Assembly: GCA_042573625.1 (NCBI GenBank)
Contig: JBHPCZ010000055.1
Location: 1 to 21,333, forward strand
DNA from: JBHPCZ01 sp042573625
GTDB taxonomy: Bacteria > Desulfobacterota > Desulfobacteria > Desulfobacterales > UBA11574
DNA: 21,333 nucleotides
Direction of reading: 5' to 3'
The notes beneath the pieces were generated by a model. The model saw only the letters and a program-made list of their open reading frames with translations. It was not told the origin of the DNA and searched no databases. Positions 1 through 6,160 of this stretch are shown in pieces. Position numbers and translations under genes: made by a program. Each line of letters begins with the position of its first letter. Positions within the stretch are counted from its first letter, which is position 1.

Positions 1-5
1 ATTTT

Positions 6-110
6 CTAACGATAGGATTCAGCCGCCCCGCGGAGCGCAGCGGAACGGGGTAGGATGGAATGACAGGTCAGCCGCCACATCAACCAAAGGTAATAGACAA
101 TACCGTTATT
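6..110 (-). repeat. Putative attC site (weak) downstream of the PhnA cassette
   Basis: Read on the minus strand, this begins with an AATAACG R''-like box (104-110) and ends with a CGTTAG R'-like box (6-11). Between them is a GC-rich hairpin with arms CCCCG and CGGGG around a loop containing GCGCAGCGGAA, the loop also seen in the sites near 1075 and 3645. The L''/L' arms do not pair well, so it is less certain than the other sites. It lies 20 bp past the stop of the PhnA-like gene, where a cassette's own attC belongs. Confidence 0.4.
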
Positions 111-129
111 CCACTTAGGGTAAGTTTGA

Positions 130-711
130 CTAGCTCGCCTTCTTAACAAACTTCGTCAGAATTACAATCTGCTGGCCATTTACACGGCCCTCAATATGCT
201 CAGGGTTATCCGCAACCAGCAAAATTCCGCGTACAACTGTGCCCCGCTTAGCCGTAAATTTAGCCCCTTTTACATTTAAATCCTTGATTAGTGTTACCGT
301 GTCGCCTGCTTCGAGCACAGCACCGTTGCTGTCGACATGTTTGACTGTATCTTCGTCACTTTTCCCTTCGCCCGTCGCTTCCGCCCAAGCTTGGATGCCT
401 TCATCTAAATAGAGCATATCCAGTAGGTCCTGCGACCAGCCTTCAGTGCTCAGGCGCTTAAGCATACGCCATGCCATTACCTGCACCGCTGGTACTTGGC
501 TCCACATACTATCGTTAAGGCAACGCCAGTGATGAACATCAACTTTTTCTGGATTTTCAATTTGTTCGCGACAAGTTTCACATATAAGTGCGCACTCATC
601 AGCACTACCATCTGAACTGGGTGGAACTTCATACACACCCAAGCTCTCTGTTGCGCCACACAATTCACATTTAGATTCGCTACGTGCATGTAATGCTTTT
701 TCTGTACTCAT
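130..711 (-). CDS. phnA: PhnA/YjdM-family zinc-ribbon protein (cassette gene)
   Basis: A 193-residue protein of the PhnA (YjdM) family. The N-terminal part has a zinc-ribbon pattern, with cysteine pairs at 15/18 and 44/47. The C-terminal part, from about residue 125, is the conserved PhnA domain, visible as DSNG, GDTVTLIKDL, VKGA and GTVVRGI. The family was named from the E. coli phosphonate locus, but its members are not required for phosphonate breakdown and their biochemical role is unsettled. The start is supported by a GAGGAAC ribosome-binding site 9 nt upstream. The gene lies between attC-like sites at 1044-1104 and 6-110, which makes it a cargo gene of the cassette array. About 330 bp separate it from the upstream attC, long enough for its own promoter. 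The family call is firm; the function is not. Confidence 0.9.
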   Translation of the reverse strand: MSTEKALHARSESKCELCGATESLGVYEVPPSSDGSADECALICETCREQIENPEKVDVHHWRCLNDSMWSQVPAVQVMAWRMLKRLSTEGWSQDLLDMLYLDEGIQAWAEATGEGKSDEDTVKHVDSNGAVLEAGDTVTLIKDLNVKGAKFTAKRGTVVRGILLVADNPEHIEGRVNGQQIVILTKFVKKAS

Positions 712-805
712 TGTTTACTGTTCCTCAATGTTGAATACGTACATTATGCCGAAAGTTGAGTGTGACACCATTCCATTATTTTTATGACACCGATGCGTAA
801 TTTAC

Positions 806-834
806 CCCGTTGAATTCGAAGACTATTCAACGGG
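806..834. repeat. Perfect 10-bp inverted repeat upstream of the PhnA-like gene
   Basis: CCCGTTGAAT (806-815) and ATTCAACGGG (825-834) form a perfect hairpin with a 9-nt loop. It sits about 95 nt upstream of the PhnA-like start, inside a 330-bp stretch (712-1043) in which I see no credible gene. No T-run follows on either strand, so it is more likely an operator-like or structural element, or a remnant of an old recombination site, than a terminator. Confidence 0.5.
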
Positions 835-1043
835 AGTGTGCCGTACGTGGCCCAGAAGGTAATGTCGTTTTGCTCTTGCCATCCAACCGTGCTTTTCTCT
901 TAAAAGTGTGTTTTGGCCCCCCAAAATGCCCTTCTACGGCTTTATTTGACGCATTTTTTTTTAAACGTTTAATCTTTTATATCAAGATGTTCCTGTGGCC
1001 CGACCCTCATTCATACATTACTTCTATCCTTAACTTTTTTCCC

Positions 1044-1104
1044 GCCTAACGTGGGCGTAACCTGCTGAGATGAAGCGCAGCGAAACCTCAGTCAGCGTTC
1101 ATGC
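1044..1104 (-). repeat. attC site of the toxin-antitoxin cassette
   Basis: On the minus strand the site ends in a canonical GTTAGGC core (1044-1050), matching GTTRRRY. It begins with an R''-like GAACG next to GCAT. The inner arms CTGCTGAG (1062-1069) and CTCAGTCAG (1087-1095) pair with one extra base. As in other attC sites, that extra base fixes the recombination strand and shows that the array reads on the minus strand. The loop carries GAAGCGCAGCGAAA, shared with the site at 3613-3685. Confidence 0.8.
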
Positions 1105-1144
1105 AATAGCTATAAGGTTTTAATATTTCAATTAAATTTCTATA

Positions 1145-1173
1145 TTGACAACATACAATTCATGGCGTACTAT
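1145..1173 (+). promoter_or_regulatory. Promoter of the toxin-antitoxin pair
   Basis: TTGACA (1145-1150), a 17-bp spacer and TACTAT (1168-1173) make a near-consensus sigma-70 promoter 50 bp before the antitoxin start. Repeated GTAC motifs (near 1167, 1186 and 1194) lie in and just after it, including an imperfect ATGGCGTAC/GTACCAT inverted repeat. This is a plausible operator for autorepression by the antitoxin, which is usual for the family. Confidence 0.7.
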
Positions 1174-1222
1174 ATGCACATAAAGTACCATTTGTACATA
1201 CCAAACAATTGAGGTGATTATC

Positions 1223-1474
1223 ATGCTCAAAAAAATAACAACTGCTGATGCAAGAAAAAAATTCGCAAATATTATTAACCAGGTAGCTTTTGGCAATGAA
1301 TCCTTTGTTCTAACTCGTCGGGGGGAGCCTATTGCTGCTATTGTTTCTATGAAAGCGCTTAAATTGTTGCAAGATTTAGAAGACCGCATTGATATAGAAG
1401 ATGCGTGGAAAGCTAAAAATGAAACCGGTGAACCGATCCCCTGGGAAGAGCTGAAAAAGGAACTTGGACTTTGA
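1223..1474 (+). CDS. Phd/YefM-family antitoxin
   Basis: An 83-residue protein with the N-terminal Phd/YefM fold: TADARKKFANIINQV, then SFVLTRRGEPIAAIVS. The variable C-terminal half, rich in charged residues, would wrap the toxin. Known antitoxins of this type bind the operator of their own promoter and neutralise a RelE-type toxin. The ATG at 1223 is preferred over an in-frame GTG at 1214 because GAGGTGAT lies at the right distance before it. The stop overlaps the start of the toxin gene (TTGA), which implies translational coupling. The pair is on the plus strand, opposite to the array's reading direction, and has its own promoter. That is common for cassette-borne toxin-antitoxin modules, which are thought to stabilise arrays. 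Confidence 0.93.
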   Translation: MLKKITTADARKKFANIINQVAFGNESFVLTRRGEPIAAIVSMKALKLLQDLEDRIDIEDAWKAKNETGEPIPWEELKKELGL

Positions 1475-1737
1475 AATATAGGGTAGAGGTCAAGAGGTCT
1501 GCGGCAAAAGCTCTTAAAAAGATTCCTAAACCTGACCAAAAACGCATAAGCGAAAGAATTGATAACCTCGCTGAAAACCTCCCGAACCCGGATACAACCA
1601 AGATGACGGGGAACAATCCCTTTCACAAAATTCGGGTCGGAGATTATCGGATTGTTTATGAGATTCAAAATGATGCCCTATTGATTCTGATTATCAAAAT
1701 CGGCCACCGCAAAGATATCTACAGAAGCCTCACCTAA
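1471..1737 (+). CDS. RelE/ParE-family toxin
   Basis: An 88-residue basic protein of the RelE/StbE type. The N-terminal helix region is KYRVEVKRSAAKALKKI and the core strand is VGDYRIVYEI. The family's C-terminal signature, IIKIGHRKDIYR, is intact. Characterised relatives cut mRNA on the ribosome. It begins at a TTG codon that overlaps the antitoxin stop, the usual arrangement for coupled translation. The stop is 26 bp before the attC at 1763-1822. Both genes look complete and the conserved basic and tyrosine residues are present, so the module is probably active. Confidence 0.93.
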   Translation: MKYRVEVKRSAAKALKKIPKPDQKRISERIDNLAENLPNPDTTKMTGNNPFHKIRVGDYRIVYEIQNDALLILIIKIGHRKDIYRSLT

Positions 1738-1762
1738 AAATTCACTCCTCTATTCTTTCAGC

Positions 1763-1822
1763 CTTATAACGTGCACTTCAGCCGCGCGAGGTACGAGCGT
1801 CGGCTGGAAGCGATGGTTATGC
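1763..1822 (-). repeat. attC site of the secreted-protein cassette
   Basis: Minus-strand R'' is GCATAAC (1816-1822) and R' is CGTTATAAGG. The inner arms CTTCAGCCG and CGGCTGGAAG pair perfectly except for one unpaired G. That bulge on the right arm of the plus strand is the hallmark of an attC read on the minus strand. The site is about 60 bp long and is the clearest in the window. Confidence 0.85.
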
Positions 1823-1905
1823 TTTTTGACCGACATAAATAGATATTGGATAAGAAAAGTATATCTTCCTATTGAACAGGTTGAATTGAATCTGATCTTA
1901 AATAT

Positions 1906-1939
1906 TGACAAGGGGAGCTTTGATTGACTTCCCTTGTCA
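1906..1939 (-). terminator. Hairpin downstream of the secreted-protein gene
   Basis: TGACAAGGG (1906-1914) and CCCTTGTCA (1931-1939) form a 9-bp perfect stem with a 16-nt loop, 44 bp past the stop of the gene at 1983. On the minus strand it is followed by an A/T-rich stretch but no clean T-run, so termination is plausible but not certain. Confidence 0.45.
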
Positions 1940-1982
1940 TATGTTACCTTTTCTTGTCTTAAATGTAGGACATCTACTTAGG

Positions 1983-2363
1983 CTACTGTGGCGTGCCAAA
2001 TTTCCACTGGCCCTCATGTTTGATCATATAGACAATATTTTTCATTGAGCTACTACTGTCAGGGCCTTCTTCCTTAATTTCATGGGTGAATATGATGTAA
2101 CCTTTGCCTACTTCCGCGTGAAAAATAGCCGGATCGTCTTCTGCTATCATCATCATTACCATTTGGACTGCTCCCTCCTTTTCCATCTCTGCGAGATCTT
2201 TAGGAAGGATGTGTGATTTGAATCCCTCAATATCATTGGCCTTTGCCGCTGTGACCATTTTTGCAAACACGGCGCGTGCCTCTTCTATTGGCTCAGCTCC
2301 CAATGCCGGTTGAAAAAACAGAAAGATGGAGATAACAAGCAACAAGTTAAATAGAATCTTCAT
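1983..2363 (-). CDS. Small secreted or periplasmic protein of unknown function (cassette gene)
   Basis: A 126-residue protein with a clear signal peptide: MKIL, then a hydrophobic stretch to about residue 20, with likely cleavage after ALGA. The mature part is acidic and helical at first (EEARAVFAKMVTAAKAND), resembling small periplasmic proteins that carry a DUF4878/NTF2-like lumazine-type fold. It ends in strands (KNIVYMIKHEGQWKFG), a typical final strand pair of that fold, but I cannot assign a family firmly. The start at 2363 is chosen over an ATG at 2390 because AAAGGAGT sits 7 nt before it and because the signal peptide begins there. The gene lies between attC sites at 2561 and 1763, so it is the sole cargo of one cassette. 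Confidence 0.8.
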   Translation of the reverse strand: MKILFNLLLVISIFLFFQPALGAEPIEEARAVFAKMVTAAKANDIEGFKSHILPKDLAEMEKEGAVQMVMMMIAEDDPAIFHAEVGKGYIIFTHEIKEEGPDSSSSMKNIVYMIKHEGQWKFGTPQ

Positions 2364-2560
2364 ATTAGTACTCCTTTCTTGGTTAACCATAGTTACTAAG
2401 GTAGCACATAATGAGGCTTAGTAGAAAGTACATGCTACATGTTTAACATTCTGTTGATATAACTAAACGACCAACCTTTTGCTTATATTATTGGTTCTAT
2501 CCATTCGGTATACACATCTTCTGGCATCGTTGGGAAAAATTCTCTCGGTGTCATTTTGCA

Positions 2561-2613
2561 TCATAACGTAGAGCTCAGTGGCGCGGTTTACTGCGTCCGC
2601 TGGAGCGTTCTGT
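2561..2613 (-). repeat. attC site of the STAS-like cassette
   Basis: The minus-strand R' is CGTTATGA (2561-2568) and R'' is CAGAACG (2606-2612). The inner arms GCTCAGTGG and CCGCTGGAGC pair with one extra G on the plus-strand right arm, the same polarity as the sites at 1044 and 1763. It starts 10 bp past the stop of the gene at 2623. Confidence 0.72.
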
Positions 2614-2622
2614 TCGCGGCGT

Positions 2623-2988
2623 CTATTCTCCAAGCCATTTTGATGCAGCATCTTCATCTGTAAATATGCGACAGTGATACCCAGCATTCACGAAGATCGT
2701 TTCTATGAAGTTATGGGACTTGTCGTTTGCGTCTGCGAGAACTGCAATTCTTGAGCCTCTATCAAGTCCAAACTGGTTCATATCCTCATACCCGAAAAGA
2801 TATTGTTCGAGGGAACTCGCAATGTTCAGTGTGCCGCGCACGTCGACCAGAAACTTGCTTATTTTTCGTTGCTTGGCATCTTTGATTGCAATTTCCGCGA
2901 ATTCTTTTTCTATCTCTCCAGTGATGGCTTCAAACACCCGAATCCTTACGTACGTTCCATTCTCTGATAATGATATCTTGTACCTCAT
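2623..2988 (-). CDS. STAS/SpoIIAA-like protein (cassette gene)
   Basis: A 121-residue soluble protein. It has an alternating strand/helix pattern: KISLSENGTYVRIRVFEAIT, a helix of charged residues, the strand FLVDVRG, a helix around SLEQYLFGYEDM, the strand RIAVLAD, a helix, then YHCRIFTDEDAASKWLGE. This matches small STAS/SpoIIAA-like proteins, which act in anti-sigma networks or bind small lipids and nucleotides; no partner gene is visible. The ATG is only 11 nt from the attC boundary at 2999, so the gene has no room for its own promoter and probably depends on read-through from the array. The family call is moderate and the function is unknown. Confidence 0.75.
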   Translation of the reverse strand: MRYKISLSENGTYVRIRVFEAITGEIEKEFAEIAIKDAKQRKISKFLVDVRGTLNIASSLEQYLFGYEDMNQFGLDRGSRIAVLADANDKSHNFIETIFVNAGYHCRIFTDEDAASKWLGE

Positions 2989-2998
2989 GATTTCAACC

Positions 2999-3065
2999 CG
3001 CTAACGCTGAATTCAGTGGGGACAACGCATCAGCGTTGGACTCCACTGAAGTGATTTGTTATAAA
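2999..3065 (-). repeat. attC site of the DUF2938 cassette
   Basis: On the minus strand the site runs from TATAAC (about 3058-3063) to CGTTAGCG (2999-3006). The inner arms TTCAGTGG and CCACTGAA pair perfectly, with an extra base just outside them. The central loop of about 23 nt contains AACGCATCAGCGTT, itself a small inverted repeat. It lies 41 bp past the stop of the DUF2938 gene. Confidence 0.72.
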
Positions 3066-3106
3066 GTGTGTTCTAAAATTAGTATAAAGATTCATATTCG
3101 TGTTTT

Positions 3107-3595
3107 TTATATAAATAAGTGATGAATAAAGACTGTCCATATAAGTAATCCCAATCCAAAATTAGTATGATTAATCAGATTTGTTCTAATGACAGCCGAT
3201 CTATTTGATGCTTTTGAAGCTATAAAGCCATATCCTGTGCTTGGAAGTAGCCAAAACCAAGGAAGAAAGACAGTTACTATTCCATATATCAAAGGAACCC
3301 AAATTTGGTTTTGAATTGCTGGTTCTATTGATTCAAATAAAAGGTAAACGCCAGCTAAACCGATGCCAATTAAATAATGAGATGTTGAACACCAAAGTTT
3401 TTCATTTTTTAATGGAGGTGTTTTGTTGATATCTTCATGTATAAACTTTCCTTTAAACATGTAAAGAAACCAACGTCCAATAGCTTCTTGAGTAATAAAT
3501 GGTTGAATGATTTTTCTTTTAGCTAGAATACCGGCTAAAAAGTCCATGATTAAAGTGGCAAAAACACCCATTAATATTGATTCTATAATTATCAT
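3107..3595 (-). CDS. DUF2938-family integral membrane protein (cassette gene)
   Basis: A 162-residue membrane protein with about four hydrophobic segments: residues 2-24, 73-90, 98-120 and 145-160. The conserved pattern of the DUF2938 family is recognisable: an N-terminal helix with TLIMDF, then IGRWFLYMFKGKFIHEDI. This is followed by SHYLIGIGLAGVYLL, IYGIVTVFLPWFWLLPS and GYGFIAS. The biochemical role of this family is unknown. The start ATG has a GAGAG just before it, close but usable, and lies 18 bp from the attC at 3613. It is the only gene of its cassette. Confidence 0.85.
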   Translation of the reverse strand: MIIIESILMGVFATLIMDFLAGILAKRKIIQPFITQEAIGRWFLYMFKGKFIHEDINKTPPLKNEKLWCSTSHYLIGIGLAGVYLLFESIEPAIQNQIWVPLIYGIVTVFLPWFWLLPSTGYGFIASKASNRSAVIRTNLINHTNFGLGLLIWTVFIHHLFI

Positions 3596-3612
3596 CTCTC
3601 AATTCTTTGTCT

Positions 3613-3685
3613 TTATAACGTATTTCTCACCTGGCTGGTGTGAAGCGCAGCGGAACACCAGTCAGGTGCAGAAAATTGTTATGTG
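3613..3685 (-). repeat. attC site of the small-membrane-protein cassette
   Basis: On the minus strand it starts ACATAAC and ends CGTTATAAA. The inner arms, 14 nt each (CACCTGGCTGGTGT and its near complement), pair with one mismatch around the loop GAAGCGCAGCGGA. The site begins 10 bp past the stop of the gene at 3695. Confidence 0.8.
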
Positions 3686-3694
3686 TAGATAGTT

Positions 3695-3919
3695 TTAACT
3701 CTTTTCCAGCATTTTTTTAATCGTATGCAACTCCTTCGTTATTTCTTTGCTGGCCATACTGTTTTTATATGCCATAATAATAAGCTTCACCGAAACCAAA
3801 AATACACCTGCTTCTAAAAGCAAGTCGTGTGTAAATCCTTTGGTAAACAAAGCCAATACAAAGAGAATAAATGTTATTAAAATAATTGTTAACGATCCTG
3901 CATCAAAATGTTCATTCAT
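3695..3919 (-). CDS. Small two-helix membrane protein of unknown function (cassette gene)
   Basis: A 74-residue protein with two predicted membrane helices: SLTIILITFILFVLALFTKG and LEAGVFLVSVKLIIMAYK. A short charged C-terminal tail (KEITKELHTIKKMLEKS) looks amphipathic or coiled-coil. The ATG at 3919 is preferred to one at 3946: it has GAGGAA at good spacing, while the earlier one lies within the recombination boundary. I do not recognise a family. It is the rightmost cassette gene, closest to the place where an integrase platform would be expected. Confidence 0.65.
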   Translation of the reverse strand: MNEHFDAGSLTIILITFILFVLALFTKGFTHDLLLEAGVFLVSVKLIIMAYKNSMASKEITKELHTIKKMLEKS

Positions 3920-3937
3920 TTTTTCCTCAATTATTAC

Positions 3938-3944
3938 ACATAAC
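3938..3944 (-). other. Recombination boundary (GTTATGT) of the outermost cassette
   Basis: On the minus strand GTTATGT lies 19 bp before the start of the 74-residue gene. It matches the core that a cassette junction should have. No folded attC arms are seen to its right, so it may be an attI-like simple site or the end of a degraded attC. Confidence 0.4.
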
Positions 3945-3976
3945 ATGTATTAGTTGACCTAAGTGAAATGTGGAAA

Positions 3977-4015
3977 TTGTCACTTTTTGACAACTAAATC
4001 TGAATTAAATAAAAT
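3977..4015 (+). promoter_or_regulatory. Sigma-70-like promoter with overlapping palindrome, facing a gene-free region
   Basis: TTGACA (3987-3992), a 17-bp spacer and TAAAAT (4010-4015) form a near-consensus promoter directed to the right. An inverted repeat, TTGTCA (3977-3982) and TGACAA (3988-3993), overlaps the -35 box and could bind a repressor. No credible reading frame lies downstream before 4557. In complete integrons the integrase promoter occupies this position and direction. Confidence 0.5.
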
Positions 4016-4395
4016 TAAATATCGAAGTAACTGTTTAAATGCCTTAGATATATTTTAATTTTTAAGGAACTCGCTATCCTGACTTATATGACAATTTTTG
4101 ATACATAAGCCGGAGCTGACCTATGGAAAAGTGTTGTTGTATTTATGATTAGCTGCCACAATATCTGGCCTCATTTTTTTTGAATGGGGTTCGGTGCGGA
4201 ACAATTTTTTTTGTTAATGTACTTTGAATGCTGGCTATCATATTAAATTAATGATTGCAAGTAGTTAAAAATCAGACACCGTGTTCTTCACCTTTCTTAT
4301 GTATCGCGGTCTAAAAGCGACGCATCTGTATTCGGAGGGTTTCTTTTTATTGACACGCAAACGATTAAGAGCTCTAAAAGGATAGCAACATTCTA
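4016..4395. other. Gene-free AT-rich stretch
   Basis: I see no credible coding region, tRNA or recognisable element here on either strand. T-runs flank a short GTTC/GAAC stem near 4185-4200, but the stem is too weak to call a terminator with confidence. Codons characteristic of tyrosine recombinases were looked for and not found. Confidence 0.5.
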
Positions 4396-4526
4396 AAGAT
4401 AACAAGCCAGCTCAAAAATGTAGATCATGTTCAAGGACAAGGCGCGAACCGATGCAAAAGCGCAGCATACACGGGAGTATGTGAGCATTTTGAGGAGGTT
4501 CGCAACACCGTCATTGGGCGTTAGAT
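4396..4526. repeat. Long imperfect hairpin element with cassette-like ends
   Basis: The element starts GATAACAAGCC and ends GGGCGTTAGATGC, which resemble the R'' and R' ends of a long attC, in plus orientation. Its body is a long imperfect hairpin. GCGAACC (4444-4450) pairs with GGTTCGC (4497-4503), CAAAAGCGCAGCATAC pairs imperfectly with GTATGTGAGCATTTTG, and the loop is ACGGGA. From memory, similar folded sequences (beginning with AAGGACAAGGCGCG and containing GCAGCATAC...GTATGTGAGC) recur in intergenic regions of Desulfobacterales. I could not check copy number here, since only one copy lies in the window. Confidence 0.55.
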
Positions 4527-4556
4527 GCTTTTTTGAGATGGCTTGAAGGGAAGAAA

Positions 4557-5450
4557 ATGGTCATCGAGAAACCCGGAAAGGTCACCGATAGAATCTTTTT
4601 GCTGGGGCGGAGAGAATCAAACGTTTATCTCCTGAAAGGCGAAGCTGAGTACGCCATTCTCGGCGGCGGCATGGCCTACATTGTTCCTGAAGTCATGGAA
4701 CAGATCAAAAATTTTAAAATAGAGGAAAAAAAGATCCGTTGGATCATCATTCTGCACTCCCATTTTGACCACTGCGGAATGGTTCCGTTTTTTAAAAAGC
4801 GCTGGCCATGGGTAAAGATCATTGCCTCGCAACGGGCCAAAGATCTCCTCTCTGATCCCAGGGTTACCGAGAGTATCAGATCCTTTAATCAGGAACTTTT
4901 GATCGAACACGGGCGTGAAAAACAGGCCGTAAACGAGGGGTTTGAGTTTTCCGGTATCGCGGTTGAAGATCTCGTCAAAGAAGGAGATATTCTCAATTGC
5001 GGTGATCTGACAATGGAAGTTTTGGAAGTTCCCGGGCACTCTTCATGCTCGATCGCCGTTTATGTTCCTCGGGAAAAGGCCATGTTCGCCTCTGATGCCG
5101 CCGGCGTTCCTTTTGGAAATCATATTTTCACGGCCGCAAATTCCAATTTTGACAAATATCAGAAAAGCCTTGAAAGGATTGCGGGATATGACATAGACGT
5201 CCTTCTGGCCGAGCACTACGGCGCCAGAACCGGGGAAGACGCCCGGGGTTTTATGAAAAAATCCATGGCGTCTGCCAAAAAGACCCGGAATCTTCTGGAA
5301 GAATCTTATGCCCGAACAAAGGATATTGAAAAGAGTACGGAAGAACTCACAGACAGATTCATGGCGGAGGTTCCGGATGACTTCCTTTTAAGGGAAGTGT
5401 TCGTTCTGGTGATCGGCCAGATGTTGAAATATATTTCCAGACAGATGTAA
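4557..5450 (+). CDS. MBL-fold metallo-hydrolase
   Basis: A 297-residue cytoplasmic protein of the metallo-beta-lactamase superfamily. The metal site is complete: H67, H69, D71 and H72 (HSHFDH), H161 (VPGHSS), D180 (ASDAAG) and H220 (LAEHYG). The C-terminal 75 residues are helical and charged and resemble a small cap or dimerisation region. The substrate is not evident; glyoxalase II-like thioester hydrolases and various phosphodiesterases share this motif set. The ATG at 4557, with AAGGGAAG before it, is preferred to an upstream TTG at 4533. The gene starts about 30 bp after the hairpin element and is followed 11 bp later by the pseudouridine synthase gene, so the two may be cotranscribed. 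Confidence 0.88.
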   Translation: MVIEKPGKVTDRIFLLGRRESNVYLLKGEAEYAILGGGMAYIVPEVMEQIKNFKIEEKKIRWIIILHSHFDHCGMVPFFKKRWPWVKIIASQRAKDLLSDPRVTESIRSFNQELLIEHGREKQAVNEGFEFSGIAVEDLVKEGDILNCGDLTMEVLEVPGHSSCSIAVYVPREKAMFASDAAGVPFGNHIFTAANSNFDKYQKSLERIAGYDIDVLLAEHYGARTGEDARGFMKKSMASAKKTRNLLEESYARTKDIEKSTEELTDRFMAEVPDDFLLREVFVLVIGQMLKYISRQM

Positions 5451-5461
5451 CGGTTTCATTC

Positions 5462-6160
5462 ATGAGCCAAATGCGCTTACAAAAATATCTATCAACTGCC
5501 GGGATCTGTTCCAGGCGGCAGGGTGAGGAATATATTCAAGATGGGCGGGTCAAGGTAAACGGCATAACGGTTACCCAGCTCGGCACAAAAGTTGATCCTG
5601 AGACAGACCGGGTGGAAGTGGATGGAAAATCGATCGGGCTGTTGCAGGACACGGTTTATATCGCGCTCAACAAACCCAAAGGGTATGTCACCAGCTGCAG
5701 CCATCCCGGTGAAAAGATCGTAATGGATCTTGTCGATATTCCGGAACGAATATATCCCATCGGCAGGCTGGACAAGGATTCAACCGGGCTGTTGCTTCTG
5801 ACCAACGACGGCAGCCTCCATCACCGGCTTTCACACCCCTCCTTTGACCATGAAAAAGAATATGACGTCACTGTGTCAAAAGCAATCCCGGACGGAGCCC
5901 TCCGGCGTATCGCAACAGGCATGCCGTTGATGGGGTCAAAGACCCGGCCGGCGGAAATCAAAAGAATATCGTCAAAACGTTTTCGCATTACCCTCAAGGA
6001 AGGTAAAAACAGACAGATCCGACGAATGGTCAGGAAAGTGGGGAGTCAGGTGACACGGCTGAAACGGATCCGGATTTCAAATATTAAACTGGGCAGACTG
6101 ACTGAAGGGACATGGCGCTATTTGGCGGAAAAAGAACAAAAAACACTTCTGAAAAAATAA
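5462..6160 (+). CDS. rluB: Pseudouridine synthase, RsuA/RluB family
   Basis: A 232-residue RNA-modifying enzyme. An N-terminal S4 RNA-binding domain (about residues 4-55, RLQKYLSTAGICSRRQ to VDPETDRVEVDG) precedes the RsuA-type catalytic domain. The active-site motif GRLDKDSTGL places the catalytic aspartate at residue 104, and the NKPKGYVTS and GKNRQIRRM motifs are present. Family members isomerise uridine in 23S rRNA (RluB, RluE, RluF) or 16S rRNA (RsuA). Length and an S4 domain fit RluB best, but the target position cannot be read from sequence. The start ATG at 5462 has a weak ribosome-binding site, and an ATG at 5471 is possible. The gene is convergent with the beta-barrel gene on the other strand. 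Confidence 0.92.
   Translation: MSQMRLQKYLSTAGICSRRQGEEYIQDGRVKVNGITVTQLGTKVDPETDRVEVDGKSIGLLQDTVYIALNKPKGYVTSCSHPGEKIVMDLVDIPERIYPIGRLDKDSTGLLLLTNDGSLHHRLSHPSFDHEKEYDVTVSKAIPDGALRRIATGMPLMGSKTRPAEIKRISSKRFRITLKEGKNRQIRRMVRKVGSQVTRLKRIRISNIKLGRLTEGTWRYLAEKEQKTLLKK

Noticed and set aside
810..1049. 79-codon plus-strand frame in the leader of the PhnA cassette
   Set aside because: Composition is unlike a protein (clustered Phe/Pro/Cys), there is no ribosome-binding site, and it runs into the attC core.
1132..1668. 178-codon minus-strand frame across the toxin-antitoxin pair
   Set aside because: It is antisense to two well-recognised genes and shows Ser/Phe-rich shadow composition.
4165..4210. 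Possible intrinsic terminator with T-runs on both sides
   Set aside because: The GTTC/GAAC stem is only 4-5 bp, too short to support a call, and no upstream gene on the plus strand needs a terminator here.
3945..4395. Remnant of an integrase gene
   Set aside because: Looked for tyrosine recombinase motifs on both strands and found none; only the promoter position suggests it.
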